A DNA stretch of 38,890 nucleotides, from IMG/VR virus record IMGVR_UViG_3300044846_005188, positions 1 through 38,890 of that record. One strand, 5' to 3'. Below are positions 7,190-15,140 of this stretch, in pieces. The notes beneath the pieces are model-generated. The model worked only from the letters and a program-made list of their open reading frames with translations, did no database searches and was not told where the DNA came from. Source of the DNA: a virus. The number at the start of each line of letters is the position of its first letter. The first letter of the stretch is position 1. Both the position numbers and the translations under genes were made by a program.

Positions 7190-8812
7190 TCACCCCACCA
7201 CCCGCATCGTAAACGTCGATTTACGGCTCTGTGCCCGCTTCCCCACCTCCACCACCCGTCCCCCCACCTTCGGCGTCGTCCCCGCCTCCTTCCCCATCCG
7301 CTTCCCGAACGCGCTCCTCTGCGCCGGCGTCATATACCCGCGATCCTCCGCAAACGCCCGCTCACTCTTATCCAGCCCATCCTCCTTCACCGTCAACTTC
7401 TTCCCCTCACTCGCACTCCCCACCTGCTGCCCGAAAAGCCCCCTCGCCCGCGCCAGCCGTGCCAAATCCTCCAACGTAAAATCCCTCTCCACATCCAGCC
7501 CCATCTCCTCCAACACCCCACCCAGCAACTCCACAAACTCCGCCCGCTCCGGCGAAATCGCATCCGGAATCTCCGCCCGCTCAAACGGCGGCGAATACCC
7601 CCCAGCCTCCACCACCCCACCCAGCAACCTCGAAAAATTCTCGAAACTCCCCAGCACCACACTCCCCCTCGGCATCCCCACCCCATGCCAATTCCTAACA
7701 AAAGCCCAACACACCGAAAGCACCAACCCCCGCCACTCCGCCCCCTTCATCCGCCCATCATCCAGCACATCCGCCTCCGCCACCGCTCGATCCCCCGGAT
7801 CCCCCTTCTCAAACAAATCCACCACCAAGAACCGCCGCGCCGCATCCTCATTCAACTCCAGCCGATTCCCCGTCACCAACAAAAGCGCCGTATTCCTCGC
7901 CAAGAACACCCCGTGGCCACCCATCCCCCGCCCCGTCGATTCCTCACTTGTTAGGAGCTGATCGATCGAAGCCGATTGAATCCCCCCGTAAACATTATCC
8001 AAGAAAATATAAGGCACCGCCGCCCGGCAAAACGCCTCCAACTCCTTATCCAGCTCCTCCCCCTTCTTCATCTTCGCTGCCGCCGCCGTCCCCAACACCG
8101 GGTAAAGCGCCGCCTTCGCCAGCACACTCTTCCCACTCTCCGGCTTATTCGCCAGCCACAGAAAACCCGGCCGCAGCCCCTGCGCCCCTGGCAAATGCTT
8201 CACATAAAGCGCCAACATCGCCGCCACCTGCACCGCCTCACTCCGCGTATTCGCAAACGGGAACCCCCCGAAAAGCCGCCGCACCCACCCACGCGCACAC
8301 TCCACATCCATATCCATATCATACTCCACCCCACCCCGCACCGTAAACATCTCCGTCTCCTCATCATACCCCCACGGCAGCAGCTCCAGCCGCCCATCCG
8401 CCCGCACCACCGGCAAACGCACCGCATTCACCCCCCGCAACTTCCGCACCCCCCGTCGGAAATTCACACACTCCAAAATCGTCCCCGCATCCTCGATCCC
8501 CATCGTCACCGGCACCGCCTCCCCGCTCGCCTTATCGAACTTCCCCGCGATCACCACAAAATCCCCAATCCACGTCCGGAACGTCCGCGCCGTCATCAAC
8601 CGACGCCGCCCCTCATGATCAAAAAACACCAAATCATCCGCCATCTCAAACAACTCCAACCTCCCCGCCACCTCTCCCAGCCGCCTCGCCACCACATTCA
8701 AATCCGGCCCCATCACCACCACCGGCTGCGCATCCACATCCGCCACATGGATCCCCGCCGTCGCCGCCAGCGCACCCATCCCCACCACAGTCCCATTCTT
8801 CACATCACTCAT
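7190..8812 (-). CDS. AAA+/SF3-like replicative helicase
   Basis: A 540-aa P-loop ATPase, probably the replicative helicase. Walker A is NKPESGKS (residues 222-229), Walker B YIFLDNV (268-274), and a sensor region LLVTGNRLEL (311-320) is followed by arginines in EDAARRFLVVDL. The first 200 residues may hold a DNA-interaction domain; the C-terminal 150 may be a winged helix (DFTLEDLARLARARG). It follows the primase gene by 55 bases, forming a primase-helicase pair. A CTAAC box lies 19 nt upstream of the ATG at 8812 (8832-8836). The perfect GGCAT-N9-ATGCC repeat is inside the gene at 7671-7689. Confidence 0.8.
   Translation of the reverse strand: MSDVKNGTVVGMGALAATAGIHVADVDAQPVVVMGPDLNVVARRLGEVAGRLELFEMADDLVFFDHEGRRRLMTARTFRTWIGDFVVIAGKFDKASGEAVPVTMGIEDAGTILECVNFRRGVRKLRGVNAVRLPVVRADGRLELLPWGYDEETEMFTVRGGVEYDMDMDVECARGWVRRLFGGFPFANTRSEAVQVAAMLALYVKHLPGAQGLRPGFLWLANKPESGKSVLAKAALYPVLGTAAAAKMKKGEELDKELEAFCRAAVPYIFLDNVYGGIQSASIDQLLTSEESTGRGMGGHGVFLARNTALLLVTGNRLELNEDAARRFLVVDLFEKGDPGDRAVAEADVLDDGRMKGAEWRGLVLSVCWAFVRNWHGVGMPRGSVVLGSFENFSRLLGGVVEAGGYSPPFERAEIPDAISPERAEFVELLGGVLEEMGLDVERDFTLEDLARLARARGLFGQQVGSASEGKKLTVKEDGLDKSERAFAEDRGYMTPAQRSAFGKRMGKEAGTTPKVGGRVVEVGKRAQSRKSTFTMRVVG
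7671..7689. promoter_or_regulatory. GGCAT-N9-ATGCC inverted repeat, third copy
   Basis: GGCATCCCCACCCCATGCC within the helicase gene is a perfect 5-bp inverted repeat with a 9-base spacer. It matches 4201-4218 over its whole length except the last base. On the minus strand it encodes WHGVGMP, so coding constraint could contribute. Confidence 0.4.
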
Positions 8813-8867
8813 CTAAAATTGCGTTCTCTCAGTTAGGTTTTCTCAAATCATCTTCACATTACACGCC

Positions 8868-10157
8868 TCACCTCCTCCTCACCACATCCCGGATCACCGG
8901 ATCCCCATCCCTCGCCCCCGGGTTAAGATAAATCAGCCGCTGCTCCCGCCCCCCCCGAGTGCATCCCGGCAACCGCGTCAACCGCACCGGCGTCATCGCC
9001 CCCGGATCCGCGCCGAACACCGGCAGAATCCGCTTCAAATGACTCCTCAGCAGCCCATCGAAATCCGCCTTCGTCTCCACATCCACCCGCACCAACGCAT
9101 GCAGCGAATACCCCCCGCTCGAATAAATCGCCAAAATCGGCAACGGCAATTGCGCCAGGAACCGCATCCACAGCCCCGGCACCTCCCTTGCCTGCTCCTC
9201 CATCGCCCCCGCCATCCCCACCCAATCCACACCCCGCCCCAGCTTCAAAATCGAATCCCTCCACCGCTCACCCCCCGCCAACCGCAAACACTCCCCCGCC
9301 CCCGCCTCATCACCCGCCCCCCGCAGCACCGCCCCCTCCCGCAACCCATGCGCCCGCCGGCGCAACGTCTTCTCCTCATCACACTCCACCACCAAATGCC
9401 GCCACCCCGTCACACACTCCAAACTCCTCCGCGAAAACCTACCCTCCCGCCGCGCATTCGCATACCACTGCCCATCCACCGGATTCGAAAGAAACCACAC
9501 CCCATCCTTCCCCCCATCCTGCGGCAACCTCGAACGCACCGCCCGCACCCCCCGCTCCGCACTCAGCCGGTAGCCACCCTTCCCCACCTCCCACAAAAAA
9601 TCCCCCTGGCTCCGGAAATCCGTAAACACCAACACCCGCTCCCCAGGCCTGAAAACCGCCTCCAAAAAATCCCCCGGCCCCACCCGCGCCACATCCACCG
9701 CACTCCGCTCCATAAACCACTCCGGCGTCACCTCCTCCACCCCGCGCACCAGCCCCTTCAACCTGGCAAAATCAAACTCCGGAATCCACCCCTCCCGGCT
9801 CACCGGCGCCCGACGCACCACCCCCTCCTCACCCGCCTTCACCCCCGCCGCCGCCGGCCGATTCACATCCCCCTCACCCCGCGCAAACAACTCATCCCGG
9901 AACCGCCCATTCAACTCCTCCAACACCCCCTTGCATGACGTATGAAGACAAAAACACCCCGGCTTCTCCCCATTCGGCCCATACGAAAGAAACACCCGCG
10001 CATCCGTCCGCGCACTCCTCCCCGAATGCGCCGATTCTCCCGGACACCGACCCTCCAGCACCCCATCCCCCTTCTCCACCCAATCCCCCCCAAAAAAACG
10101 CGAAAAAATCCCCCGCGCCTTCGGCTCAATCCAAGATCCTCTAACATCAGCAGACAT
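8868..10157 (-). CDS. Primase (zinc finger plus archaeo-eukaryotic-type core)
   Basis: A 429-aa protein with an N-terminal CHC2-like zinc finger (C38, H44, C68/C70, C75) and a C-terminal primase-polymerase-like region. The latter has an acidic motif HLVVECDE (255-261) and an S-x-H motif, GYSLHALV (349-356), typical of archaeo-eukaryotic primases, followed by LTRLPGCTRGG. It would make primers and may also act as a polymerase. A CHC2 finger on an AEP core is a mixed arrangement known in mobile elements. The start ATG at 10157 follows CCAACC and an AT-rich leader. The AAA+ helicase gene is next in the operon. Confidence 0.75.
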   Translation of the reverse strand: MSADVRGSWIEPKARGIFSRFFGGDWVEKGDGVLEGRCPGESAHSGRSARTDARVFLSYGPNGEKPGCFCLHTSCKGVLEELNGRFRDELFARGEGDVNRPAAAGVKAGEEGVVRRAPVSREGWIPEFDFARLKGLVRGVEEVTPEWFMERSAVDVARVGPGDFLEAVFRPGERVLVFTDFRSQGDFLWEVGKGGYRLSAERGVRAVRSRLPQDGGKDGVWFLSNPVDGQWYANARREGRFSRRSLECVTGWRHLVVECDEEKTLRRRAHGLREGAVLRGAGDEAGAGECLRLAGGERWRDSILKLGRGVDWVGMAGAMEEQAREVPGLWMRFLAQLPLPILAIYSSGGYSLHALVRVDVETKADFDGLLRSHLKRILPVFGADPGAMTPVRLTRLPGCTRGGREQRLIYLNPGARDGDPVIRDVVRRR

Positions 10158-10203
10158 AATTATTCAACTTCTGGTTGGGTTAACAAACTGTTCAGCAGAG
10201 AAT

Positions 10204-10485
10204 TCATTTCTCCAGCTTCACTTTGATTCGGTCGTGACTCAGCGTTTTGAAGGCCATGACAGCCGCGTGAGCAACAATAGCCGTGGCGATGTAAGAACAT
10301 CCGCGTTCGGTCGGGTCTTCGATGCGATCCCACCATGCGGTGCCACCTTCCTTCATACCTCCGATCCAGATCGACATTAGCCAGCAGAGTAGGGCGAATC
10401 CTCCGGCGATCACGGCAGGCCATACGACCCACCACCAATGCTGAACAAGTTGGTAGAGGCAACGGGCAGGGCGGTTTTCTTTCAT
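10204..10485 (-). CDS. Small membrane protein
   Basis: A 93-aa protein with two probable membrane segments: VVWPAVIAGGFALLCWLMSI (about 20-39) and YIATAIVAHAAVMAF (about 65-79). The ends are basic (MKENRPARC, HDRIKVKLEK). It sits between the ParB-like and primase genes. Base composition is more balanced than in its neighbours, suggesting a recent arrival. A CTAAC box ends 12 nt before the ATG (10498-10502). Superinfection exclusion or membrane anchoring are possible roles; none is shown. Confidence 0.65.
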   Translation of the reverse strand: MKENRPARCLYQLVQHWWWVVWPAVIAGGFALLCWLMSIWIGGMKEGGTAWWDRIEDPTERGCSYIATAIVAHAAVMAFKTLSHDRIKVKLEK

Positions 10486-10596
10486 AGTTTTTTGGTAGTT
10501 AGAGGGTCTGAAGGCTTCGGCGACGTGCCGCTCTCGGCCCGCGCCTCACCATCGGCGTTCATATCATCTCTTATCTGTGTCATCTGTGGTTCCTCA
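10486..10596. repeat. Intergenic short repeats
   Basis: No gene is seen. Near 10566-10592 lies the repeat ATCTGTGTCATCTGTGGTT, a 9-10 bp unit (TCATCTGTG type) of the kind scattered in PVC-group genomes. A CTAAC box (minus strand) at 10498-10502 serves the membrane protein gene. Confidence 0.5.
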
Positions 10597-11940
10597 TCAC
10601 TTCTTCAACCCCAGCACCCAATCACACACATCCGGAATTAGATGAGACATTCCCCCCTCATCCATCATCCTCGCCCACTCCGGCTTCCACTCTCCACCCG
10701 CCTCATAATTCGCCCTCAACTCCCGCACCGGCCCCAAATCCACCCACGCGCTCATCTCCATCCGTTGCTCGATCACCACCTGCGCCCGCTCCTCCGGCAC
10801 CTCCCCTCCCACCCCATCACAAGCCGCCAGGGCCGCCTCCACCCTTTCATCCTTCAGATCCGTCCCATCCGCCGGATCCGTCACATCTTCCACCCCCGTC
10901 CGCCGCCTCTTCCCAACAAGCCACGCCCCCGCGCTCCCCTCCCGCCACGCCTCCTCCGCCTGCCGCAGCAGCGCCTCCGGCACCATCGCCTCCGCCGTCA
11001 CCTCACCCCCCAGCCCCATCACCGGCACCACCCGCACCGCCATCCCGTGGCGCACCGCCAGATCCAGCCACCGGATCCCCTCCGGCGCCCCCTCCGCCAC
11101 CTCCGCCACCGGCACCGCCACCAGCGCCCCCACCATCCCCCGCTCAAACTGCCCCCGCTCACCCCATCGCACCCCCGCCACAAACATCCCCTCCTTCCGC
11201 AAACACCGCACCACCTCCTTCTTCAAACGCCGCTGCCACGTCCCCACCGCCTCCTCCAGCGCCCCATCCCACCCCCGCTCCCGCTCCCGCGGCACCACCA
11301 CACACTCCCGCACCACCTCCGCCGCCTGCCGTGGCCCCAGCGGCTCACACTCCAGCACCGGGTGCATCACCAGTTGCACCGCCTCCTCACGCCACTCCAG
11401 CGGCACCCCCAGCAACACCTCCACCGTCCCCAGGCACACATGCCCCGCCTCATCCCGGCGCCGGCACAACCCCGTCAGCACCTCCTCCGGCAAATCCAAA
11501 AGCCCCTGCCGCGTCCGCACCCACTCCAGCCCCCGGGAAATCTCCCTCGCCACCTCCTCCTCCGTCATCCCCAGCCCCAGCAACGCCCGCACACCATTCC
11601 CCTCATCCACCACCGTCATCTCCTCCCGCTGCAAATTCTCCAGCACCACCAACTTCAGCGCATCCTCATCCGTCATCCGCCGCACCACACACAACACCTC
11701 ATCCACCCCCGCCTCCATCGCCCCCGCCCGGCGGCGATGCCCCGCCAGCACCTCAAACACCCCCGCCTCATCCCCATCCAACTCCCGCACCAAAAGCGGC
11801 GCCTCCACCCCCCGCCTCCGGATCGACTCCACAAACTCCCCCCACTCCACCGTATCCCGCCGGAACGTCCGATTCAACGGATGCCCCCGCAAAACACCCA
11901 CCTTCAAAACCCGACAATCATTCATCACATCCTGTTTCAT
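10597..11940 (-). CDS. ParB/Spo0J-like protein
   Basis: A 447-aa protein whose N-terminal 130 residues are a ParB-type domain: NRTFRRDTVEWGEFVESI, then VLAGHRRRAGAMEAG (GHRRR, the CTP/nucleotide-binding motif) and ENLQREEMTVVDEG. An HTH follows (MTEEEVAREISRGLEWVRTR, about 130-150). The long C-terminal part is not recognised and includes VTDPADGTDLKDE, coded by a 9-bp repeat. In phages such proteins act in plasmid-like partition, replication or gene regulation; no ParA gene is present, so a role in replication or regulation is more likely. The leader is CTAAC-N10-ATG (11951-11955). Confidence 0.8.
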   Translation of the reverse strand: MKQDVMNDCRVLKVGVLRGHPLNRTFRRDTVEWGEFVESIRRRGVEAPLLVRELDGDEAGVFEVLAGHRRRAGAMEAGVDEVLCVVRRMTDEDALKLVVLENLQREEMTVVDEGNGVRALLGLGMTEEEVAREISRGLEWVRTRQGLLDLPEEVLTGLCRRRDEAGHVCLGTVEVLLGVPLEWREEAVQLVMHPVLECEPLGPRQAAEVVRECVVVPRERERGWDGALEEAVGTWQRRLKKEVVRCLRKEGMFVAGVRWGERGQFERGMVGALVAVPVAEVAEGAPEGIRWLDLAVRHGMAVRVVPVMGLGGEVTAEAMVPEALLRQAEEAWREGSAGAWLVGKRRRTGVEDVTDPADGTDLKDERVEAALAACDGVGGEVPEERAQVVIEQRMEMSAWVDLGPVRELRANYEAGGEWKPEWARMMDEGGMSHLIPDVCDWVLGLKK

Positions 11941-11971
11941 AATATTTTCTGTTAGCTAAACTCAAAAAAAC

Positions 11972-12016
11972 CATCAGTCCCATTCGTCCCATCAGTCCCA
12001 TTCGTCCCATCAGTCC
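11972..12016. repeat. Perfect 9-bp tandem repeat, five units
   Basis: CATCAGTCC and CATTCGTCC alternate for five exact 9-bp units between the ParB-like gene and the integrase fragment. The last base of the array is the last base of the fragment's stop codon. It belongs to the short tandem repeat families dispersed in this genome. Confidence 0.9.
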
Positions 12017-12342
12017 TATCCCACCCGCCTCACCGGAAACGGCACACACCAATCCTCCACCTCCACCCGCACCGGCGGCGCCGCATCCATTGGAGAAAGC
12101 ACCGCCCCCTTCCCCAGCGCATGCGTATAAATCTCCGTCGTCTTCACATCCTCATGCCCAAGATGCTCCTGGATCGTCCGCAAATCCTCCCCGCGATCCA
12201 GCAACGCCGTCGCATTCGAATGCCGCACCGTCTTAGGATTCACCCACGCCTGATATTGCTCCCGAGTCGTCAAAGCATGGCCAGTCTTCAACTGCGCTTC
12301 ATTCATCTTAAAAACCGCCTCATCATCCGTCATCGTCGTCAT
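12016..12342 (-). CDS. C-terminal fragment of an integron-type tyrosine recombinase
   Basis: A 108-aa protein that corresponds only to the last part of a tyrosine recombinase. Residues about 38-88 read [39 protein letters not shown] and KGAVLSPMD, close to the end of integron integrases ([36 protein letters not shown]...SPLD). The second catalytic Arg, the GH histidine and the nucleophile Tyr are present; the HxxR histidine is Lys. The first Arg and the core-binding domain are absent. It may be a degraded gene or a stand-alone piece. The start lies 4 bp from a 34-bp repeat also found at the end of the intact integrase gene. Confidence 0.75.
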   Translation of the reverse strand: MTTMTDDEAVFKMNEAQLKTGHALTTREQYQAWVNPKTVRHSNATALLDRGEDLRTIQEHLGHEDVKTTEIYTHALGKGAVLSPMDAAPPVRVEVEDWCVPFPVRRVG

Positions 12343-12345
12343 AGT

Positions 12346-12379
12346 ATTATTCTACTTGTTGTGGGACACTTCACTGTTC
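12346..12379. repeat. 34-bp direct repeat, copy 1
   Basis: It matches 20121-20154 at 33 of 34 positions in the same orientation. It covers the last nine codons and stop of the gene at 12352-12741 (protein ending NSEVSHNK) and a few bases beyond, ending 4 bp from the start of the integrase fragment. Confidence 0.95.
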
Positions 12380-12741
12380 TCCCAATGGAATTTGCGCGGG
12401 AACGGCATCACCCCGAAAGTGACCTCCGCGCATTGCCGGAAGATGTTCGCGGTAGCGCGTGCCATGTTCCGCTCCGCAATCGCCGTTTCGATGTCTTCCA
12501 GTGCGCCCTTGTAGCGGGCATGGAGATCCACCGCTTTCTTCCGCCATTCGTCGCGCTCGCGCTCCAGCGTCCGCGCCAGGTCACACATGCGACGGTAGGC
12601 CGTGAGCGGTGCGGAGTATTCTCCGATGCGGTGCGCATCCGTCTCCATCATCGCATCCGTTTCCGGCGTCAATGAAGACGGAGAACCAGCGCGTGGTGGC
12701 AACCCGCCATAACTTTCTTCGTTGGAGTCTTGGGGTATCAT
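12352..12741 (-). CDS. Small phage-type coiled-coil protein ending NSEVSHNK
   Basis: A 129-aa protein with an N-terminal disordered part (SPSSLTPETDAMMETDAH) and a long helix (LARTLERERDEWRKKAVDLHARYKG...). The TPETDA plus LERERDE pattern is common in small phage early proteins of unknown role. GC and strand skew are lower than in neighbours. The C-terminal eight residues and the DNA around the stop are shared with the unrelated gene at 20127-20516 (34-bp repeat). A CTAAC box ends 14 nt before the start (12756-12760). Confidence 0.7.
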   Translation of the reverse strand: MIPQDSNEESYGGLPPRAGSPSSLTPETDAMMETDAHRIGEYSAPLTAYRRMCDLARTLERERDEWRKKAVDLHARYKGALEDIETAIAERNMARATANIFRQCAEVTFGVMPFPRKFHWENSEVSHNK

Positions 12742-12823
12742 GGCTTTTGATCGTGGTTAGATTGGTTTTCGTTGGCTGTTGCCACACGACAGGCGTTGAC
12801 GTAAAAACTCATCATCATCTCCC

Positions 12824-13582
12824 TCACTTCCCCCTCCTGCGGTTTTGGTTCCCCATTGCGCTTCTCCTCATCTTCCCCCGCGCCTCCTCACTCTTTGAAA
12901 ACTGTGCCGTCGGGTGTCCACCCACCGCCCGCACTGGTGCCTTCACCACCCGATCCGCCAGTGCGCTCCACCGCGCCCGTGCCCCCTGCGGCTTCTCCCC
13001 GAACACCCTCGCCAGCGCCTCAAAACTCAACTCCCGCCGCCCCAGCTCCGTCCCCTCCCGTCGCGCATTCGGCTCCACCACACTCACCAGCTCCGGCCGA
13101 TACGCCTTCGCCACACAAAACACCCGCTTCGTCCCCTTCACCAGCCAGTCCCGGCCGGGAGGAAACAAATGCTCCAACAGCCCCCGCAACCGCCGCTGCC
13201 ACTCCTCCCCATCCTCCAGCCCCGCCAGCAACTCCCCCAGGCCGAACCCGCCCTCAATCGCCCCACCCCCGCGGAACCGCTCCACCTCAGAAACATCCCG
13301 CCCCTGCAACACCCCCGGCGCCAAATGCCGCAAAAGCGCCAGCCCCCGCCGTGCCACACCCTGCCAATCCCTTGCATCCGCCCCCGCAAACAAAAACGCC
13401 AGCACCTGCTCCACCAAAAACTCCCGGCTCACCTCCCGTCCCTCCCCGCCATCCTCCCGCGCCATCAACTCCTCATCCGGAGCCAACTGCCGCTTCGCCC
13501 ACGGCCCCAACGCCGCACCATCCACCCCCACCCCATCCATCACCGCCTCCGCATCACCACTCAACATTGATAACTTTTTCAT
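12824..13582 (-). CDS. Hypothetical protein with a possible HTH
   Basis: A 252-aa protein, not recognised. The middle is helical (QVLAFLFAGADARDWQGVAR). A probable helix-turn-helix is at about 195-220 (SFEALARVFGEKPQGARARW), followed by a basic C-terminus (RGKMRRSAMGNQNRRRGK). This suggests DNA binding. The start ATG at 13582 has one CTAAC box 7 nt upstream and a second exactly 20 bp further (13590 and 13610). It lies in the leftward early operon between two small genes. Confidence 0.6.
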   Translation of the reverse strand: MKKLSMLSGDAEAVMDGVGVDGAALGPWAKRQLAPDEELMAREDGGEGREVSREFLVEQVLAFLFAGADARDWQGVARRGLALLRHLAPGVLQGRDVSEVERFRGGGAIEGGFGLGELLAGLEDGEEWQRRLRGLLEHLFPPGRDWLVKGTKRVFCVAKAYRPELVSVVEPNARREGTELGRRELSFEALARVFGEKPQGARARWSALADRVVKAPVRAVGGHPTAQFSKSEEARGKMRRSAMGNQNRRRGK

Positions 13583-13589
13583 AAATTTC

Positions 13590-13614
13590 GTTAGATTGTA
13601 AATTCAACCGTTAG
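13590..13614 (-). promoter_or_regulatory. Paired CTAAC boxes, 20 bp apart
   Basis: Two copies of CTAAC (minus strand) at 13590-13594 and 13610-13614, a spacing of two helical turns. The upstream copy contains the stop codon TAA of the 13611 gene; the downstream copy is 7 nt from the ATG at 13582. Confidence 0.6.
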
Positions 13615-13982
13615 ACCTTCAGACCTTCCACTTTCAAACTCTCCACCGCCGCATCCTTCCCGCACCCTGGCACCACCTCCCCCACCAAACTCCCCACAAT
13701 CGCCTCATGGCTCTCCACCACCGGCCACCGGCCACCACCGCCCTCCTGGCACCCCTTTGCCATCTCCACCAGCCACTCCACCCGCCTGTCCATCAGCGGA
13801 TCATACCCCGGCCGGTGCTGCACATCCCTTGCCACCGCAAGAAACACACACCTCCCCAACCACGCCTTATCCGGCACCCGCACAAACTCCCGCCGCTCCC
13901 TGCGCAAACGCACACAAAGCCCCCGCACCTCATCCGACTTCATCGCTGCATGTTTGTCACTCATTGGCATAACTCCTTTCAT
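13611..13982 (-). CDS. Hypothetical protein
   Basis: A 123-aa protein with a basic helical N-terminal half (VRGLCVRLRRERREFVRVP) and a central helix (RRVEWLVEMAKGCQEGG). The true start may be the second ATG (MSDKHAAMKSD, 13964), which has GGAGTTATGCCA upstream. The C-terminal ESLKVEGLKV is coded by a short tandem repeat (GAAGGTCTG type) and was probably added by repeat expansion. No family was recognised. Confidence 0.55.
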   Translation of the reverse strand: MKGVMPMSDKHAAMKSDEVRGLCVRLRRERREFVRVPDKAWLGRCVFLAVARDVQHRPGYDPLMDRRVEWLVEMAKGCQEGGGGRWPVVESHEAIVGSLVGEVVPGCGKDAAVESLKVEGLKV

Positions 13983-14007
13983 CTCTTCAACTCAGCATTT
14001 CAGCATC

Positions 14008-14241
14008 TCAACATTTACCCCCCATCTCCCCCACCCGGCGCAAAAACCTCACCACCCAAAACCGCCCGCCCCCACTCGTCCGATTTGCCCACTCATAAGC
14101 AAACACCTCGAACCCACCCCTCTCCAACCGCCGCCGCACCAAATACACCGGTGCATCCGCCGCCTGCAAAGCCACCCGCACCCGAGCCCCATCCAAGGCC
14201 CCCCCGTAACACTCAATCAAAATTGCATCGCCCGTATTCAT
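14008..14241 (-). CDS. Small hypothetical protein
   Basis: A 77-aa protein (MNTGDAILIECYGGALDGAR...) with strand-rich pattern: ILIECYGG, RVRVALQAA, PVYLVRRRLERGG, FEVFAYEW, FWVVRFLRR. The start overlaps the exonuclease stop (ATGA), and a CTAAC box (14253-14257) ends 11 nt upstream, inside the exonuclease gene. It is translationally linked with the exonuclease. Function unknown. Confidence 0.6.
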   Translation of the reverse strand: MNTGDAILIECYGGALDGARVRVALQAADAPVYLVRRRLERGGFEVFAYEWANRTSGGGRFWVVRFLRRVGEMGGKC

Positions 14242-15062
14242 AAAATCGCTTTGTTAGAATTCCCATCCACAAGATCCGTCAAATCCGCCGGATCCGCCGG
14301 ATCCGTCCCACCTCCCATTTCCCACGCCTCCCACACCGCCGCCGCAAACGCCTCCTTCACCTCACCATCCAGCCCCTCCCACGTCGGCAGCAACCACCCC
14401 CGCGTCTCCGCCAGGCACTCCCGATACACCCCCCACCCCCGCTCCACATCCGGCTCCTGCTCCACAAATCCCCACAGCGTCTCAGCATCCTCAAAATCCG
14501 TCGGATCCGTCCCATCAGTCGGATCTTGTTTCCTCCTCACCCCACACCGCACCACCGCCCACGCCTCCTGCACCGCATCCTCCAGCGCATGGTGCATCAC
14601 CTTCCCCTCGCGCCTCACCCCCGCCTCCGCGCAAAACGTCCGCGCACACCGCTGATTCCAATGCTGCCACCTCACCGCCACCCCACTCCGCTCGATCAGC
14701 CCTCGCAGAATCACCAAATCAAAATCAATACCCCAGCTCCACATCCTTCCCTCCTTCTCATCCCAATGCTCCTTCAAAAACTTTGCCAACCTCCCCACCG
14801 CCTCCACCGGCTCCACAAACTCCTCAGCCCCTGGCATCACAAAACCCTCACTCTCCCGCTTACTCCACCACCGCACCGTCTCCACATCGATCGCCCCCCC
14901 CGCATCCCTCACCTCCACATAAAACCGCGGCCCCAGCGCCCCCAGCACCCGATCAAAACACACCGCTCCCACCGAAAGCACCCGCGCATCCGGCCCCGTC
15001 CCCAGCGTCTCCAGATCCACCATCACATCCGTCCACTTCACAGTTTCAAATTGGTTATTCAT
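14238..15062 (-). CDS. DnaQ-fold 3'-5' exonuclease (Rv2179c-like)
   Basis: A 274-aa nuclease. Acidic motifs of the DEDD fold are visible: DVMVDLETLGTGPDA (D and E near residues 15-17), WSWGIDFDLVIL (about 109), and HHALEDAVQEAW (H and D near 158-163). The order and the LETLGT and HHALEDA forms fit the Rv2179c-like 3'-5' exonuclease family found in phage replication and recombination clusters. The region after residue 175 has a KQDPTDGTDPTDFED insertion and the C-terminus TDPADPADLTDLVDG, both coded by 9-bp repeats (14495-14528 and 14269-14315), which are not part of the family fold. The start context has CCAAC rather than CTAAC. Confidence 0.82.
   Translation of the reverse strand: MNNQFETVKWTDVMVDLETLGTGPDARVLSVGAVCFDRVLGALGPRFYVEVRDAGGAIDVETVRWWSKRESEGFVMPGAEEFVEPVEAVGRLAKFLKEHWDEKEGRMWSWGIDFDLVILRGLIERSGVAVRWQHWNQRCARTFCAEAGVRREGKVMHHALEDAVQEAWAVVRCGVRRKQDPTDGTDPTDFEDAETLWGFVEQEPDVERGWGVYRECLAETRGWLLPTWEGLDGEVKEAFAAAVWEAWEMGGGTDPADPADLTDLVDGNSNKAIL
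14269..14315. repeat. GATCCG-type 9-bp repeat, copy in the exonuclease C-terminus
   Basis: 47 bases nearly identical to 15094-15140, both starting ACAAGATCCGTCAAATCCG and ending ACCTCC. Here the array is coding on the minus strand (TDPADPADLTDL). Confidence 0.85.
14495..14528. repeat. GATCCG-type 9-bp repeat inside the exonuclease gene
   Basis: Inverted relative to the copies at 14269 and 15094. On the minus strand it begins CAAGATCCGAC and encodes QDPTDGTDPTD, an Asp-rich insertion after the nuclease domain. A similar array is at 16853-16895. Confidence 0.8.
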
Positions 15063-15093
15063 ATCATCAATCAGTTTGTTGGTTCACCTCTTC

Positions 15094-15140
15094 ACAAGAT
15101 CCGTCAAATCCGTCTGCTCCGTCAGATCCGTCCTACCTCC
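15094..15140. repeat. GATCCG-type 9-bp repeat, intergenic copy
   Basis: It matches 14269-14315 except for six positions. It lies between the exonuclease and the excisionase-like gene and covers that gene's last codons. Confidence 0.85.
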
